A stretch of 64,000 bases of DNA, taken from NCBI RefSeq assembly GCF_018141445.1, contig NZ_CP058649.1, positions 6,033,001-6,097,000 of the forward strand, given 5' to 3'. The position numbers and the translations under genes were made by a program. Below the pieces are notes generated by a model, which was not told the origin of the DNA, searched no databases, and saw only the letters and a list, made by a program, of their open reading frames with translations. This document shows positions 17,878 to 26,305 of the stretch, piece by piece (position 1 is the first letter of the stretch; every line of letters begins with the position of its first letter). Source of the DNA: Vallitalea pronyensis (GTDB taxonomy: Bacteria > Bacillota > Clostridia > Lachnospirales > Vallitaleaceae).

Positions 17878-20274
17878 TTACTTTATATCGCCTGCTAAAG
17901 GATTTGGAGTAGGGGTAGGTGTTGCTGTTGGAGCAGAGGTTGTAGTAGGTGCAGGAGTCGGTGAAGTTATAGCAGTATCTCCATAGACTACTCCACGACC
18001 ATTTGTTCCAAGATAAACACGTCCATAAATCCTCGGATCACCAGATATACACATATTCGTTCTTGCGTACTGGTGAAGGTCGTCATTGATTCTAACCCAT
18101 GAAGAACCGGCATCAATGGAGCGGAATATTCCACGTACACCATCAATTTTTGCAGAAGTATATAATGCCATGTAATTTTGTCCGTTAGCAGCTTTCCCAA
18201 AACCAATAACATCAGCTTCCTGTACATTAGAAAGTTTTGTAAAACTTTGGCCTGAGTCAGTAGAATGCCATATGCCATGTTCACCATCTTTGTCACCGCC
18301 AACAAACCAAATATCACCTTCAACCCCAGGCATAGCCTTAAATTGGGTGGCTCCTGACTCAGGAGATGAATGCAATATTGATGCTGCTACTGGCAAGCCT
18401 GTGGCTGGCGTTTTAGTAAAACTTACCCCCCCGTCAGTACTTACATAAAAGTCTCCAGCTGAAAACCCATAGAATTTATCAGGATTAACACGGTCAGAAG
18501 CTACACTGGATTGTGCAGGAAGACCACTACAAGCAGTCCATGAGACACCATTATCTGTTGAATAGCAAACTGAAGCTGTACCATTCGGACTCCAAACTAC
18601 TGAACTTCCGTCGGCTGCAATAGCTGTCATGCCTCCCGTGGTAGTTCCGTTGGGTTCGGTAGCTCCCTCGAACCAACTTGTTCCTCCATCATTGGAGAAC
18701 CCTGAAGCCTTGTTTGTGCTATATTGTCTATCTACATTTCCTACACGAACGATTATGTTTGGGTCTAGTTCTGCATAGTCCATGCTGGTTGTAGTAAGAA
18801 AAAGAGGACTAGTATACATCATTGAAGGCACTTGCGTTATATCATCATGACGAAAACCGCCTATATCGCCAAGACCACTTAGTAAATGGGCTCCTGACGG
18901 AGGACTGATAACTGATAATACAGCTGTTTCTTCCATACCCACACCTTTTACTTCTATATTAATAGTACCACTGTCCCAGTTATTCAGATTATCGGTACCG
19001 TAAATAGTAGCACCGGTACCATACATCATACGGTTGGAATTAAACGGGTCAATTTCAAGATCACCAATCATCCATCCTAACTTTGGAGTAACTTCAGGAA
19101 GCTGGGCTTGAGAATTAAAAGTTAGCCATGGGGCAGCTGAAATATCATGGGTGTACCTGTTAATTCGATTTGGATAGACACCAAAATCCCATATCCTAGT
19201 CCATGTTGACCCACCGTCTGTACTGCGAAAAATAATTTCATCAGGCCACCATGCATTTAGCGTTGCTACCATAATCGTATTGGGACTTTGAGCATCTACT
19301 GCAAGACCGCCATATCCATAATGATTATCACTGCTGCTTGAAGGAACAGGACTTATATTCGTCCATGTACCGCCAGAAGCATCAAACTTCCATACATCAC
19401 CTTTACTACCATCATAAGGGCCGCAACCGTCACTATAGCTTATATAGAGTTTTCCGGTAGAAGAAAGCACTCCGTGATGCGGTAAATATCCAATAGGTTG
19501 ACCTGGAATGGCCTCCCAGGTAACACCGGCATCAGTACTACGGAAAATACAATTGCCTTGATCAGCGACACCAACATAGATCGTTTGTGTCGCATTGCCT
19601 AAAGTGCCTGTGCTTGGATCAAAAGTAATCCAGGCAATCCCCGTCGGGTCACCACCGTATTCTTGACCAGGGCGTGGAATATAAGTACCTGTTTGGGTAA
19701 AGCTGGTAACTTTTGACCAGGTTACACCGTAATCAGTACTTTTCCAAAGTCCATTCCCACTACGAGCGCCAAAATAAATGATGCTATTATCATTAGGATC
19801 AATCATTAAACGTTCTCCCATAGAACGACCCGGCATATTTCCTCCGACTTTGAATGGTAAGGGCGTACTCTCCCAGGTATCCCCTTTGTCTGTTGAACGT
19901 AAAATATGACCATTAGTATCCCAATCATTTGTATACGTTCCAACTGCCATGTATACACGGTTGGTGTCAATGGGATCTGTTGCTAAGGCATCAACACCAT
20001 TTTTATTCCAATCTACAAAGCCTACCCAATCGGTAAGTGGAATCCAGCTTTCGTTCATTTGGTCCCAGCGATATGCACCACCGATATCAGTACGGGTATA
20101 AATTAAATTTTCTTCTGAAGTATTGAATATAATCCCGGGTACAAAACCACCGCCTGTGCCTGTCTTTACATTTTGCCAGACGTACTCTTCTGTGGTAAAA
20201 GCATTTACTGAGCTGGTAATCAACATAACCATTAAAAGAACTACACTTAGTTTTTTTGAAACTTTTTTCAGCAT
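17878..20274 (-). CDS. Secreted xyloglucanase, glycoside hydrolase family 74 (CBM3 lost by frameshift)
   Basis: 798 residues. A signal peptide of about 25 residues (MLKKVSKKLS..., ending VNA) precedes a full GH74 double beta-propeller of about 735 residues. The opening YVWQNVKTGTGGGFVPGI and RTDIGGAYRWD (one catalytic Asp) are typical. The second propeller has LSGLGDIGGFRHDD (the other Asp). At least eight Asp-box motifs (such as RSTDGGSTW, YSTDNGVSW, HSTDSGQSF) are present. A Pro/Thr-rich linker (about 770-795) normally leads to a binding module, but the frame stops five residues after it, and a CBM3 remnant follows out of frame. The enzyme should cut the xyloglucan backbone outside the cell. 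AAAGAGGTG precedes the start. Confidence 0.94.
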   Translation of the reverse strand: MLKKVSKKLSVVLLMVMLITSSVNAFTTEEYVWQNVKTGTGGGFVPGIIFNTSEENLIYTRTDIGGAYRWDQMNESWIPLTDWVGFVDWNKNGVDALATDPIDTNRVYMAVGTYTNDWDTNGHILRSTDKGDTWESTPLPFKVGGNMPGRSMGERLMIDPNDNSIIYFGARSGNGLWKSTDYGVTWSKVTSFTQTGTYIPRPGQEYGGDPTGIAWITFDPSTGTLGNATQTIYVGVADQGNCIFRSTDAGVTWEAIPGQPIGYLPHHGVLSSTGKLYISYSDGCGPYDGSKGDVWKFDASGGTWTNISPVPSSSSDNHYGYGGLAVDAQSPNTIMVATLNAWWPDEIIFRSTDGGSTWTRIWDFGVYPNRINRYTHDISAAPWLTFNSQAQLPEVTPKLGWMIGDLEIDPFNSNRMMYGTGATIYGTDNLNNWDSGTINIEVKGVGMEETAVLSVISPPSGAHLLSGLGDIGGFRHDDITQVPSMMYTSPLFLTTTSMDYAELDPNIIVRVGNVDRQYSTNKASGFSNDGGTSWFEGATEPNGTTTGGMTAIAADGSSVVWSPNGTASVCYSTDNGVSWTACSGLPAQSSVASDRVNPDKFYGFSAGDFYVSTDGGVSFTKTPATGLPVAASILHSSPESGATQFKAMPGVEGDIWFVGGDKDGEHGIWHSTDSGQSFTKLSNVQEADVIGFGKAANGQNYMALYTSAKIDGVRGIFRSIDAGSSWVRINDDLHQYARTNMCISGDPRIYGRVYLGTNGRGVVYGDTAITSPTPAPTTTSAPTATPTPTPNPLAGDIK

Positions 20275-20692
20275 AAACTATTCACCTCTTTATTTTGTAT
20301 TAAACATATTTGTAGAACACTTTTTCAATTTGATGCTTCTGATATGTATGAATTTCATAATAAGAAATACTTTGCTGTAGTGCTAAGCAGAAATTTATCA
20401 ATTCATAATGATAAATTAAAAATGCATATGAAACACTTGCAAGTATTTGCAACATCGTATTTTTAGAATGTACCTTATAAAACTTATATTTTCAATTTTG
20501 TTACAAGTTATATAACTTTAGTCACGTGAGCTTGTATAAAATTATAATATCAAATTGAAAAAATATTTAAATAAATTATATCTTATGTTATGTCATAAAT
20601 ATACAGTAAAAATTAGACATAATATCAGGTAAAAAATATACACAAGAAATCAAACATAATAATGGGGATGGAATGCTTTCAAACCACAGCGT
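20275..20692. other. AT-rich upstream region of the GH74 gene
   Basis: This 418-base gap between DUF2200 and GH74 (both leftward) has very high AT content and should carry the GH74 promoter. A possible TTGAAA with a TTTAAT box about 18 bases further on the minus strand lies near 20294-20325, but the match is weak. No gene is seen. Confidence 0.4.
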
Positions 20693-20815
20693 ATATTGCA
20701 ATGGTTGCAAATAAAAAAGTGCTGATTTCTCAACACCTTAACCAATTTCTCATTATAATGCAAGTATTTATTTCCTTAATATTTTCTCCATTTTTTTACC
20801 TCTGGCTAACTCATC
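20693..20815 (-). repeat. DUF2200 3' end plus terminator, homologous to 17443-17579
   Basis: This copy includes the intact gene's last 16 codons and the terminator hairpin (AGTGCTGAT...TCAACACCTT, about 20718-20742), followed on the minus strand by a T run. Direct-repeat partner of 17443-17579, roughly 80 percent identical by eye, with a 9-base gap. The two copies bracket the GH74/CBM3 block. Confidence 0.7.
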
Positions 20816-21118
20816 AATTAACTTATCTAAATAGCGAATCTGCTGCATCAATTTATCTTCTATGTCTTCCACTCTGTATCCACAAATGACGCCTTTGATG
20901 AGTGAAACATTGGGATTCATACAAGGTGCTTGGTTAAAGAACTCTTCAAAATTCACTTCTTTATCGATTTGTTGTTGTAATCCAAGTTCATCATAACCCG
21001 TTAGCCAATAAATGATTTCATTTACTTCTTCCTTAGTTTTTCCTTTTTTCTCTGCCTTTTGTATATACATAGGATAGATTTTTGAAAAAGACATTGCAAA
21101 AACTCTTGAATTATCCAT
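20768..21118 (-). CDS. DUF2200 family protein
   Basis: 116 residues from the ATG at 21118, which has AAAGGAGA eight bases upstream; the frame extends 7 codons further to 21139 but overlaps the helicase stop. The protein matches the DUF2200 pattern throughout: [35 protein letters not shown], then [11 protein letters not shown] and [35 protein letters not shown] (read in overlapping parts). It is a small soluble protein of unknown function. The gap to the helicase is 17 bases, so the two are co-transcribed. Confidence 0.85.
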   Translation of the reverse strand: MDNSRVFAMSFSKIYPMYIQKAEKKGKTKEEVNEIIYWLTGYDELGLQQQIDKEVNFEEFFNQAPCMNPNVSLIKGVICGYRVEDIEDKLMQQIRYLDKLIDELARGKKMEKILRK

Positions 21119-21135
21119 TTTGAAATTCTCCTTTC

Positions 21136-23109
21136 TCATTTTCGTTTTCCACTGCCAAAATCAACCTTTATCACATTTGATTGTTCCTTCTTTTCATCTT
21201 TCTCAGTCTCAACATCATTGGCCTCTTCTGGGTCTGAGGAATCATCGGAAACGCTTGCCATATCTATTTTTTCAAAGTCTTTCAGAATACTTTCAAAAGG
21301 ACGTGGTACATCCGTATGATCAAAAACATAGAGATTATTTTTTGCTCTGGATATGCCCACATAAAACAATCGGCGGTCTTCTTCTGTCTGTTCAAGATCA
21401 TAATTTTTGTACCAATCATGAGAGTGAAAGTAATAGACATTCTCAAACTCAAGACCTTTTGCAGAATGAATGGTAGTCAGTATAACCTTAGGGTTTTTCC
21501 CCTTTTTTAGGTCAACAACAGGGTCCAAAATAAGATTGATGATGAAATTTTCCAATGACTCATAACTTTGCAGTAAATCTGTAAGCAGTTGAAAGTCATC
21601 TTTAACATCACTTACGGTATAATAGTCTGACTCGATAAGATCGTAAATGGACATATAGAGTTTAATCACGAGAGATAACAGCTCATCCTTATTCACTGTT
21701 GTTGTCAGTATGTCTCTAACTTGTCCTACAAAAGCAGTCTTTTCATCATTAAGCCTATCCGTATCCTTAAGTTCATATTTCATTAGCCTTTTCGCCGTCT
21801 TTGGACCAATTCCGGGATAAATGGTTAATATCCGATTATAGCTGACTACATCCCTGCGATTCAGATATACCATAAGAAAAGCCAGTACATCCTTTATATG
21901 CTTTCTCTCCAACAGACGGACACCACCATAAACCGCATAATCAATACCCTCGTTAATCAAGGCTTTTTCAAAAACCGTTCTGTGCTTGTTATAGCGATAA
22001 ATCAATGCATGACTTTCTTCAGGCTTTTCTTTAATTTTTGATATCACAAAGTCCCGATGACTTTCCAGTGTATTACCTGGTACTACTTCTACATAACCAG
22101 ACATGTCTTTTGCTGAAATTAAAACCTTTTGATACCCAAGTTTTGAAGCTTCAACTGTCTGGTTGACCCGATTCACAATCTCAGGAACAGATCGGTAATT
22201 CCTGGTCAGCTTTATCATCTTTGCATCTTCAAAGTCACGATAAAAGTTTAAAATAATCTTATGGTCTGCTCCTCTAAAGGAATAAATCCCTTGAAAATCA
22301 TCACCTATAGCCATCACATTGGGTATGTTAAGTTTTTTGATAAAATCCAACTGCATTTTATTTGTATCCTGGTACTCATCAATCATAAGGTATTTGTATG
22401 GTAATGGTAGACGATTCTCTTTATGATCCATAAAATGACTGATTTTCAAAATCATATCATCATAGTTAGCTAACATGTGTTCCACTTTATAGCGTTCATA
22501 TACTTTCCTATATGCTTCAATAGCATCACCGTCATCCATCAAGTTTCGCAAATCGAATTTCTTAATATATTCCTGGGGTGTCATATCCGTATTGACACAA
22601 TAAGAGATAAGTTTTTGTATACGACCAGCACGAATAGGTTTGCTAAAGCCTCTATAGTCTGTCATAACAAGGCTATGAACTTGGCGATCGTCTTCAGCAT
22701 CCAACAATCGAAATTTTGATATGGGTGATTGCTTGCCATTCATCTGTGATATATGATTAGCAAAGCCATGGAATGTGCCAACAAAACCTAATTCTGTATT
22801 GGGCATGAGTTGATTAATTCTATACTTTAGCTCATTGCCGGCTTTTCTTGTAAAGGTAATGACAACTACTTTACTTAGATCCGTACCTGTTTTTATCATA
22901 TGAAGTACTCGATAAGCTAATGTATGTGTTTTGCCAGTACCCGGTCCTGCTATGACAAGGAAATTCCCCTCTTTGCGAGTGGCTGCAATCTTCTGACCTA
23001 TATTTAATTTTTCAAGATACCAGTTATCACTTAAAGAGTCTTCAAGTTCTGTTAACTCTCTCGCTGAAAAAGCTTCTATTGAATTACGAATTTCGTCATT
23101 TGATCTCAT
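21136..23109 (-). CDS. UvrD/Rep-family superfamily 1 DNA helicase
   Basis: About 657 residues. Superfamily 1 motifs in order: Walker [13 protein letters not shown] (about residue 53), motif Ia [13 protein letters not shown], motif [11 protein letters not shown], motif [18 protein letters not shown], motif IV LTRNYRS, motif [18 protein letters not shown], motif [19 protein letters not shown]. The size is like a compact UvrD-type 3'-5' helicase without nuclease domain. The acidic tail ends in a [10 protein letters not shown] motif of the kind UvrD/PcrA proteins use to contact RNA polymerase or partners. The start at 23109 is preferred to 23115 for spacing from GAGGA. Confidence 0.93.
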   Translation of the reverse strand: MRSNDEIRNSIEAFSARELTELEDSLSDNWYLEKLNIGQKIAATRKEGNFLVIAGPGTGKTHTLAYRVLHMIKTGTDLSKVVVITFTRKAGNELKYRINQLMPNTELGFVGTFHGFANHISQMNGKQSPISKFRLLDAEDDRQVHSLVMTDYRGFSKPIRAGRIQKLISYCVNTDMTPQEYIKKFDLRNLMDDGDAIEAYRKVYERYKVEHMLANYDDMILKISHFMDHKENRLPLPYKYLMIDEYQDTNKMQLDFIKKLNIPNVMAIGDDFQGIYSFRGADHKIILNFYRDFEDAKMIKLTRNYRSVPEIVNRVNQTVEASKLGYQKVLISAKDMSGYVEVVPGNTLESHRDFVISKIKEKPEESHALIYRYNKHRTVFEKALINEGIDYAVYGGVRLLERKHIKDVLAFLMVYLNRRDVVSYNRILTIYPGIGPKTAKRLMKYELKDTDRLNDEKTAFVGQVRDILTTTVNKDELLSLVIKLYMSIYDLIESDYYTVSDVKDDFQLLTDLLQSYESLENFIINLILDPVVDLKKGKNPKVILTTIHSAKGLEFENVYYFHSHDWYKNYDLEQTEEDRRLFYVGISRAKNNLYVFDHTDVPRPFESILKDFEKIDMASVSDDSSDPEEANDVETEKDEKKEQSNVIKVDFGSGKRK

Positions 23110-23247
23110 ATACATTCCTCTTCACTCTTTTCAAGAACGTTTGTTCTTATTATAGCATATAAAGTGGAAAATAAGTAGATGGTAAATGAAAATTGTTGAA
23201 TAGAAGTTTATTCCTTAAACGTATCTTAGCGTTCTTAGCTTTATTAT

Positions 23248-23289
23248 TCAAAAACGTCCACACAAATGACAAAGTGTGGACGTTTTTGA
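23248..23289. terminator. Strong 16-bp perfect hairpin terminator
   Basis: The arms TCAAAAACGTCCACAC (23248-23263) and GTGTGGACGTTTTTGA (23274-23289) pair perfectly around a 10-base loop, giving T runs on both strands. It insulates the helicase gene from the decayed region to its right. Confidence 0.92.
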
Positions 23290-23394
23290 ATTTGAGGATT
23301 ATCATCATTTGTTTTTGCAAAGGCAACATTTTTTATTTAAATTAGAGTTATGGATTTCTATTAATTCAACCGTTTCGTTTTCATATAATCTCAT
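23290..23394 (-). pseudogene. N-terminal remnant of an AlbA_2/Schlafen-type ATP-binding protein
   Basis: An ATG at 23394 opens MRLYENETVELIEIHNSNLNK, like the start of AlbA_2 (Schlafen AAA_4) proteins, where the consensus is ENETxExKE. After a frameshift in an A run it continues VAFAKTNDDN, matching the family's VAFANTNGG loop. The remnant then stops at the terminator. The C-terminal half of a protein of this kind may survive at 23550-23840. Assigned from short motifs only. Confidence 0.5.
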
Positions 23395-23413
23395 ATAACA
23401 CTCTTTCTATCAG

Positions 23414-23447
23414 TTTCTATCACTTCTAACACAACGAGTGATAGAAA
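23414..23447. terminator. 11-bp hairpin downstream of the HTH fragment
   Basis: TTTCTATCACT (23414-23424) pairs perfectly with AGTGATAGAAA (23437-23447). Without a long T run, it may be a weak terminator or an operator dyad. Confidence 0.45.
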
Positions 23448-23549
23448 GCAAGAAAAACCGTCAGATAAACTACGACAAAGGATAGTCTTATTATCCTTTA
23501 TAGGATTCAATCCATTCATTTTTTTTCTTAATGAATTCAATTAGACCTT

Positions 23550-23840
23550 CTAATCTTGAATTATTCTCCAATAACCACCTTTAGATGAACCTACTCGTTC
23601 TATTATGTTTTTCTCCTTTAACGAATCTGTAACTCTCCTTACTGTGGATTTAGACACTCCTAAAATTTCACTTAACTTATTTTGATTAATTTTAGGATTA
23701 TTGGCTATTGCATCTAATACTAATCTTTCATATCTGTTTAATTTTATATGCTCATTTATATGCTCATTTATATGTTCATTTATGTGCTCATTTATATACT
23801 CATAGCGTTCTGCATTATTTTTTACAATTACTTTTGTCAT
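23550..23840 (-). CDS. Winged-helix DNA-binding protein with NEHI repeats (probably a C-terminal fragment)
   Basis: From the internal ATG at 23840 the frame gives 96 residues: a short head, four NEHI tetrapeptide repeats, then a winged helix (LNRYERLVLDAIANNPKIN, LSEILGVSKSTVRRVTDSL, then GYWRI). The same NEHI-plus-winged-helix tail is typical of the C-terminus of AlbA_2/Schlafen-like ATP-binding proteins and some Fic proteins. The frame is open upstream to 23939, where it reads a hydrophobic stretch with no good start site. I take it as the surviving end of a larger gene, possibly still expressed as a small regulator. Confidence 0.5.
   Translation of the reverse strand: MTKVIVKNNAERYEYINEHINEHINEHINEHIKLNRYERLVLDAIANNPKINQNKLSEILGVSKSTVRRVTDSLKEKNIIERVGSSKGGYWRIIQD
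23744..23803. repeat. 12-base tandem repeat (about 4.5 units) encoding NEHI
   Basis: The unit TGCTCATTTATA recurs with single-base changes across about 60 bases inside the HTH reading frame. Such coding microsatellites vary in copy number and set the spacing of the coiled linker in this family. Confidence 0.8.
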
Positions 23841-23986
23841 AAAAGCTATCTTCTCAACTGATAATATTGTATTACTAGCAATCGCATATGCCAATAATAT
23901 CAGTACATATAAAAATATCTTCTTAATGTACAACAACAAAACATTGAGTCACAAACGTCAGTATGAAAGAAGCTATTCAAGCTAAT

Positions 23987-24019
23987 AAACCGATAAAACA
24001 TTTTATGTTCTATCGGTTT
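23987..24019 (-). terminator. Terminator after the DUF6809-like gene
   Basis: AAACCGATA (23987-23995) pairs with TATCGGTTT (24011-24019). On the minus strand a TTTATT tail follows. It is 15 bases beyond the stop at 24035. Confidence 0.75.
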
Positions 24020-24034
24020 AAACTTAAGACAATC

Positions 24035-24325
24035 TTATGATAATACTCCAATTTCTTTCAGTAATTTCACACAATCCATATAACCTGCAATATACAAGCT
24101 TTCATTAGCACAATTAGCTTCCAAGGATTGCTTACTTATATATTCCTCTGTAAATTCTCTATCTTCTTTACTTAACGAACTAAGTATTTTATAAAACTTC
24201 TTAGAATGTACATTTAAGTAACATTCAATTTCTTGATATTCTAAATCCGTTCTGCTGAATTCTTTATACGCTTCCGCTAGCATTTGTGATGCAAAGAAAC
24301 TAAAATGTTCATTTATATCTGCCAT
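24035..24325 (-). CDS. Small DUF6809-like protein
   Basis: 96 residues, all-helical in appearance, with no signal or membrane segment. The spacing of conserved-looking features (an early YKEF, a central ILSSLSKEDREFTEEYI, and a C-terminal ESLYIAGYMDCVKLLKEIG) resembles DUF6809-type small proteins found in Clostridia on mobile and accessory DNA. GGAGG precedes the start. The family assignment is tentative and no function is known. Confidence 0.55.
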   Translation of the reverse strand: MADINEHFSFFASQMLAEAYKEFSRTDLEYQEIECYLNVHSKKFYKILSSLSKEDREFTEEYISKQSLEANCANESLYIAGYMDCVKLLKEIGVLS

Positions 24326-24445
24326 GAATTATACCTCCAATTCTTGTATTACTATCTTAAACAGGGTATAATGGATTTACCGCTATTTAGGTTAGTGGTC
24401 TGGGAGAAGTGGTGTAATTGCTTGATGGGCTTTCACCGCTTCTTT

Positions 24446-24622
24446 CTATTTGTTTTTTAAGTCGCTTTCCAACTTGCTTATCCCACGTCTAATTCCTTCG
24501 GCTCTACTAACTTTATATTCTTCACAATATTCCTTTAGAATTTCATTACTTTTGTTATCAAGCCTTACATGAATAGGTTTGCCTTTAGGATTATCAGTTG
24601 GTCTGCCTACTTTCTTAGGCAC
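24446..24622 (-). CDS. Small ribbon-helix-helix type DNA-binding protein
   Basis: 58 residues from a GTG at 24622, chosen because AGGAGGTGA lies at the right distance; longer starts at 24652 (ATG) or 24685 (TTG) lack a site. The sequence has a basic arm (PKKVGRPTDNPKGK), a beta-strand PIHVRLD and two helices (NEILKEYCEEYKVS, AEGIRRGISKLESDL), the CopG/Arc-like layout. Such proteins are common on mobile elements, as plasmid or toxin-antitoxin regulators. No toxin partner is seen. Confidence 0.65.
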   Translation of the reverse strand: MPKKVGRPTDNPKGKPIHVRLDNKSNEILKEYCEEYKVSRAEGIRRGISKLESDLKNK

Positions 24623-24778
24623 ATATTCACCTCCTACTATTTTGTAGCCCATAATAAGTATATAATATGTAGCCCAAAATATCAATAAGAATTTTCACAT
24701 CAACCCTTTTACATATAAATCATTTATCACAATCAAGTTTTAGAAATTATAAATAAACCAATTATACATTCTCTTCCT

Positions 24779-25135
24779 CTACCCCACATTCTTATTGCTC
24801 ATTTTATGTATTTTAACAGGTATTTTTTCTTCAAGCTCCCATACTATATTAATAGGTTTGCTACCACTATGAGATACATAATTAGCTTTACCCAAGAAGT
24901 AGTACGGTGACGTTATCCCATTCTCTGATTTATACTCTCTTACAAAAAGTAACACAGTCGTATCATTATTTCTTTGGTTGATATATCTTTGACCGGTAGA
25001 TGATGTATCTGATGTTCTACTTTGCGATTGCCAGTGAAAAAGTCTGTCACTTATTGCATAGTCTTCATACATGGTTGACTCACTAAAGTTTTTCTCTGAC
25101 TTATTTAGAGTTATAAACAATAAATCCAGCTAATA
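24779..25135 (-). pseudogene. C-terminal DUF3427 fragment of a DEAD/DEAH helicase
   Basis: About 116 residues: LLFITLNKSEKNFS, then TMYEDYAISDRLFHWQSQS, TGQRYINQ, LLFVREYKSENG, YYFLGKANYVSHSGSKPI. This is the DUF3427 module normally found at the end of about 900-residue superfamily 2 helicases with an N-terminal PLD-like nuclease. All catalytic parts are missing, and an in-frame TAG lies just upstream at about 25136. Read as a truncated relic of a defence-type helicase gene. Confidence 0.75.
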
Positions 25136-25370
25136 AATCTCCATTAGCACTATGACTTAAAATAGTATAATGGAACATGACAAGTGCAGTGTTGAAGTTA
25201 TGACAGGAAATAAAGAATTGTGCTAATACCCAATACACTTATGACTAAGTAAATTTGTTAAATGAAAACAATTACGTAAAAGATACCCCCTACTTCTAAA
25301 GTGATTTTAAAGAAGGGTTGTCCCGATTTTATGATGATTTTAATAGAATTTTAATAAGTTAAAGGACAAA

Positions 25371-25406
25371 AAAGCACCCTAAATTTACAATGAAACAGAG
25401 GGTACT
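25371..25406 (-). terminator. Minus-strand terminator downstream of the 25577 gene
   Basis: AGCACCCT (25373-25380) pairs with AGGGTACT (25399-25406) with one mismatch, followed on the minus strand by six T. It is about 170 bases beyond the 25577 stop. Confidence 0.65.
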
Positions 25407-25439
25407 TATATATAGTATTTTATTTTTGCTTACTTTCAA

Positions 25440-25540
25440 CAAGAATTATTTAATAATTCTTGCGAAACAAGGTACTTACCGAAACTTTTCCAAAAGGAAA
25501 AGTTAAACGATTAGATAGCTTGCCTCTGACCGAGGTCAAG
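25440..25540. other. Cluster of three small hairpins in the 25136-25576 gap
   Basis: Three stems follow one another: CAAGAATTAT/ATAATTCTTG (25440-25462, perfect), AACTTTTCC/GGAAAAGTT with a 4-base loop (25483-25504, perfect), and CTTGCCTC/GAGG-CAAG with a bulge (25519-25540). The rest of the gap holds one terminator and no gene. The block may be a structured RNA, the end of a lost element, or the 3' region of the 25577 mRNA. Confidence 0.4.
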
Positions 25541-25576
25541 GAAAGAATTTTTGTTACAAAGACAAAATTCAATTTG

Positions 25577-26305
25577 CTATGACCTTGTTAACAACAAACA
25601 TAATGAATCAAGTGAATCATTACTAGATAGAATTAAAATATTCTTACATGCAAAATACAGCTTTGCAAGCAAGTTATCTCTTGCTAATGTTATTTCATTG
25701 AAACCGTGACAGTAAAACATAAAATATGGACGACTAAAATCAACTTGTACCTTTAGCATTCTCAAAAATAGTTCTTCTTCTGAGGATAGTGAAAGATTAT
25801 CTAAGTCTAGATTATCTTTATATAATAAATAAATATCATCTCCATGAGAAGGAGTGTTTTGTTTATCTAGTAAATTAATAAAAGACATTATGAAAGGATT
25901 TAATAATTTCCTATCATATAAATTCATAAAGATACTAATTATATTTGTCATATGATCTGATTCTGTAATAACGCAAATGACTTCTATATGGTCTCCATAA
26001 TAGTTTACCATGACTGTATTAAAAATACTTAATAATTGTACAAGTGCACTTTCTTCAAATTCTTCTTGACCACAATCATAGACAATTTTGAAATTAGCTT
26101 TGTGATCAAGGCTTCCTTTGTCGAAATTGGTGACTAGTTGAAATAAAAGAAATTGAACATAAGAATCTTTGGATATAATTTCATCCATCTTAGGATTAAC
26201 TATCCTAGTATCATATCTCTTAGTTTCACACAATTTTGATTTCTTAATAGAACATAAGTATTTTTTAAGTTCCGAATTATGAATCTTACCACAAATCGGC
26301 TTCAT
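25577..26305 (-). CDS. Unrecognised cytosolic protein coupled to a secreted protein
   Basis: 242 residues, no signal peptide or clear membrane helix. It overlaps the upstream secreted-protein gene by 20 bases in another frame, with TTAGGA before the start, so it is translationally coupled. Visible features: a Lys/Cys-rich head (CGKIHNSELKKYLCSIKKSKLC), a hydrophobic-acidic middle (FKIVYDCGQEEF, VMVNYYGDHIEVICVITES) and a helical C-terminus. I recognise no family. Codon use and composition match the AT-rich neighbours. Its partner suggests a role in handling or immunity to the exported protein, which is only inference. Confidence 0.7.
   Translation of the reverse strand: MKPICGKIHNSELKKYLCSIKKSKLCETKRYDTRIVNPKMDEIISKDSYVQFLLFQLVTNFDKGSLDHKANFKIVYDCGQEEFEESALVQLLSIFNTVMVNYYGDHIEVICVITESDHMTNIISIFMNLYDRKLLNPFIMSFINLLDKQNTPSHGDDIYLLYKDNLDLDNLSLSSEEELFLRMLKVQVDFSRPYFMFYCHGFNEITLARDNLLAKLYFACKNILILSSNDSLDSLCLLLTRS

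Noticed and set aside
17988-18323. 111-codon frame inside GH74
   Set aside because: Alternative-frame shadow of a strongly supported GH74 coding region.
21120-21476. Plus-strand open frame opposite the helicase end
   Set aside because: Antisense shadow of the UvrD-like gene, with no start site and no family resemblance.
24405-24443. Hairpin AGAAGTGGTG/CACCGCTTCT as terminator of the ribbon-helix-helix gene
   Set aside because: The T run lies on the wrong side for that leftward gene, so its role is unclear and I do not call it.
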